Part shown: positions 13,471 through 14,894 of the stretch, piece after piece
Layout of the letters: each line of letters begins with the position of its first letter
How positions within the stretch are numbered: position 1 is the stretch's first letter
The notes under the pieces: generated by a model
The model's input: the letters and a program-made list of their open reading frames with translations, nothing else
The model's database searches: none
What the model was told of the DNA's origin: nothing
Origin: JACQFK01 sp035644495
Lineage (GTDB): Bacteria > Planctomycetota > MHYJ01 > JACPRB01
Direction: 5' to 3'
Length of the DNA stretch: 14,894 nt
Assembly: GCA_035644495.1 (NCBI GenBank)
Contig: DASQOM010000101.1
Coordinates: 1-14,894 of the forward strand
Position numbers and translations under genes: made by a program

Positions 13471-14160
13471 ATGCGGGTCTTGCTGGTTGAGGACGAGAAG
13501 AAGCTCGCCGGATTCATCCGGCGTGCGCTGAAGGAAGACGGCCACGCCGTCGACCACTGCGCCGACGGCGACACGGGCTTCCACCACGCGACCTCGGCGG
13601 AGTCCTACGACGCCGTCATCCTCGACCTGATGCTCCCCGGCCGGGGCGGCCTGGAGATCCTGCACGCGATGCGGGAGGGCGGACGCTCCACCCCGGTCCT
13701 GATCCTCACGGCCCGAGACTCCCTGCAGGACCGGATCACCGGCCTGGACCGCGGCGCCGACGACTACCTGACCAAGCCCTTCGCGCTCGACGAACTCCGC
13801 GCGCGCGTGCGCGCCCTGCTCCGCCGGGGAAAGGGCGGCGTCGCGACGGTCCTGAAATTCGCGGACCTGTCCATGGATCTCGTCGAGCGGACGATCAGCC
13901 GCGGCAAGCGGTCGATCGTGATGACGCCGAAGGAGTTCTCGCTGATGGAGTACTTCCTCCGCAACCCGCGGCGCGTCCTGACGCGGACCTCGATCGCGGA
14001 GCACGTCTGGGACTACAACTTCGACTGGCAGTCCAACGTCGTGGACGTTTTCGTCAACGGCGTCCGCCGCAAGCTCGAGGAGAAGGGCGAATCCCGTCTG
14101 ATCCACACGCTCCGGGGCGTCGGATACGCCCTGAAGGAAGCGGCGGATGCGGTCAACTAG
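13471..14160 (+). CDS. OmpR/PhoB-type response regulator
   Basis: 229 residues. The receiver domain (1-120) has the acidic pocket E7-D8, phospho-acceptor D52 in ILDLMLPG, T80 and K102 in TKPF. The winged-helix DNA-binding domain (about 126-222) has the family marks TPKEFSLMEYFLRNP, VLTRTSIAEHVWDYNFD, NVVDVFVNGVRRKL and IHTLRGVGYAL. It should bind DNA as a dimer after phosphorylation by the kinase encoded next. The region around NFDWQSNVVDV is like CusR/CopR metal-responsive regulators, but such likeness alone does not give the signal. The ATG at 13471 fits the receiver start; an upstream in-frame TTG at 13432 would add an unneeded 13 residues across the promoter. No ribosome site precedes the ATG, which agrees with a leaderless transcript. 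Its end overlaps the kinase gene by 14 bases. Confidence 0.95.
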   Translation: MRVLLVEDEKKLAGFIRRALKEDGHAVDHCADGDTGFHHATSAESYDAVILDLMLPGRGGLEILHAMREGGRSTPVLILTARDSLQDRITGLDRGADDYLTKPFALDELRARVRALLRRGKGGVATVLKFADLSMDLVERTISRGKRSIVMTPKEFSLMEYFLRNPRRVLTRTSIAEHVWDYNFDWQSNVVDVFVNGVRRKLEEKGESRLIHTLRGVGYALKEAADAVN

Positions 14161-14894
14161 CGCGCGCCTGACGCTCCTTTTCGCCGCGATTTCGGGGGTG
14201 CTCCTGGCGGTCTTCGCGGCGAGCCTCTATGTCTGGGTCGCGCAGGGTCTGGCCGCGACGCTCGACCGCGAGCTCGCCACCCAGTTCGCCCTCTTCCAGG
14301 AGCGCTTCGCGGCGGAGTCGGGCGAGACCGGCGAGGACCTCGGCGCCGAGCTGAACAGCTTCCTGGCGACGACCGGTTCCGCGGCCGAGATCCGGCGCGA
14401 GGACGGCTCCGTCTTCTACCGCTCCCCCGGCTTCTCGGAGGGCCGCCCCGGGTTCCGCGGGAAGTCCGGACCGCTGACGGGGGCATCGGGCGCCTCCTTC
14501 CGGGCGACCTTCGCGGTCCGCGACGCCGCGGTCCAGGAGCCCCTGCGCCAGCTCCGCCTGTACTACGCCATCTTCTGCTTCCCCGGCCTCGCGCTCTCGT
14601 CCCTCGTCGGCTACTTCCTCGCGCGGCGCGGGCTGCGGCCGGTGGAGGAGATCCGCCGCCAGGCCGAGCGGATCAGCCGCATGAACCTCTCGGAGCGCGT
14701 GCCCCTCCCCGGCGCGCGGGACGAGATCCACGACCTGGCCCGGACCTTCAACGAGATGCTGGACCGCCTCGAGGCCGCGGTCGAGGACCTGCGCAACCTC
14801 GCGGCCGACGCCGCCCACGAACTGCGCACCCCGCTGGCCAACCTCCGGGCCGAGATCGACACCGCGGTCCAGCAGACCCGGAGCCCGGAGGAGC
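14147..14894 (+). CDS. HAMP sensor histidine kinase, CusS/QseC-like (C-terminus beyond window)
   Basis: 249 codons are visible and the frame is open at the right edge, so the ATP-binding domain is not in view. Parts seen: membrane helix 1 (about 8-29), a periplasmic sensor of some 108 residues (30-137) with few cysteines, membrane helix 2 (about 138-160), a HAMP linker (about 159-212, RGLRPVEEIRRQAERIS and ARDEIHDLARTFNEM) and the dimerisation and phospho-acceptor H-box DAAHELRTPLANL with H224. It should phosphorylate D52 of the regulator encoded upstream. The ATG at 14147 lies inside the last codons of the regulator gene, so translation is probably coupled; this start gives the positive N-terminus before helix 1. 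The sensed signal cannot be told; the H-box is of the type found in heavy-metal and QseC-like kinases. Confidence 0.93.
   Translation, partial: MRSTSARLTLLFAAISGVLLAVFAASLYVWVAQGLAATLDRELATQFALFQERFAAESGETGEDLGAELNSFLATTGSAAEIRREDGSVFYRSPGFSEGRPGFRGKSGPLTGASGASFRATFAVRDAAVQEPLRQLRLYYAIFCFPGLALSSLVGYFLARRGLRPVEEIRRQAERISRMNLSERVPLPGARDEIHDLARTFNEMLDRLEAAVEDLRNLAADAAHELRTPLANLRAEIDTAVQQTRSPEE

Noticed and set aside
12019..14106. Longer version of the 450-residue envelope protein beginning inside the regulator gene
   Set aside because: The added 245 residues are antisense to the receiver and DNA-binding domains, and the promoter and GGGGGA site fit the start at 13371.
1..14894. CRISPR array, tRNA or rRNA genes, phage genes, known toxin-antitoxin or defence systems
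   Set aside because: No regularly spaced repeats, no cloverleaf or rRNA-like sequence and no phage or defence proteins were seen in any frame.

Overview
The window is GC-rich (about two thirds by eye, not computed) and densely coded. It looks like a chromosomal segment of a Gram-negative-type bacterium with large secreted and membrane proteins. A Ser/Thr kinase with a zinc ribbon and one membrane anchor, a secreted thioester alpha-2-macroglobulin with a TPR-like N-terminus, a Tat-type signal and a protein with an outer-membrane-like C-terminus together suggest Planctomycetota or a relative. That placement is an inference from family content; there is no rRNA or marker gene here. No tRNA, rRNA or CRISPR array was seen.

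Layout. (1) 1-1736, minus: a transmembrane Ser/Thr kinase that leaves the window at its C-terminus. Its leader carries a hairpin followed by T5, placed so that upstream transcription must read through it. (2) 1785-2089: AT-richer intergenic DNA with several inverted repeats. (3) 7889-2090, minus: a two-gene unit, a 1655-residue alpha-2-macroglobulin with an intact CVEQ thioester, then an exported alpha/beta hydrolase. (4) 7950-8582, plus: a small RNase HI with an extra C-terminal domain, divergent from the macroglobulin gene. (5) 8625-8808: a 164-bp non-autonomous mobile element (MITE-like) with 23-bp terminal inverted repeats (18 of 23 identical) and a 10-bp direct repeat on each side, between two convergent genes. 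(6) 13371-8806, minus: a 450-residue protein with three membrane helices, a Pro/Ala linker and a beta-rich C-terminus ending in Phe; a GT39/PMT-type glycosyltransferase; a GT2 polyprenyl-phosphate sugar synthase fused to GtrA, overlapping it; and, 89 bp on, a small Tat-exported Pro/Gly/Cys protein. (7) 13471 to the right edge, plus: an OmpR-type response regulator and a HAMP histidine kinase, the regulator apparently transcribed as a near-leaderless mRNA from a consensus TATAAT box.

How the parts may fit. The GT2-GtrA protein probably makes and helps flip a polyprenyl-phosphate sugar, and the GT39 protein probably uses it as donor on the periplasmic side. The 450-residue protein of the same unit has the topology of an envelope-spanning protein and could belong to, or be modified by, that pathway. 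The macroglobulin and hydrolase form a secreted unit that could trap proteases and hydrolyse an ester substrate. The strongest new observations are the mobile element, which took the stop codon of its neighbour into its target duplication; the envelope-spanning architecture; and the possible attenuator before the kinase.
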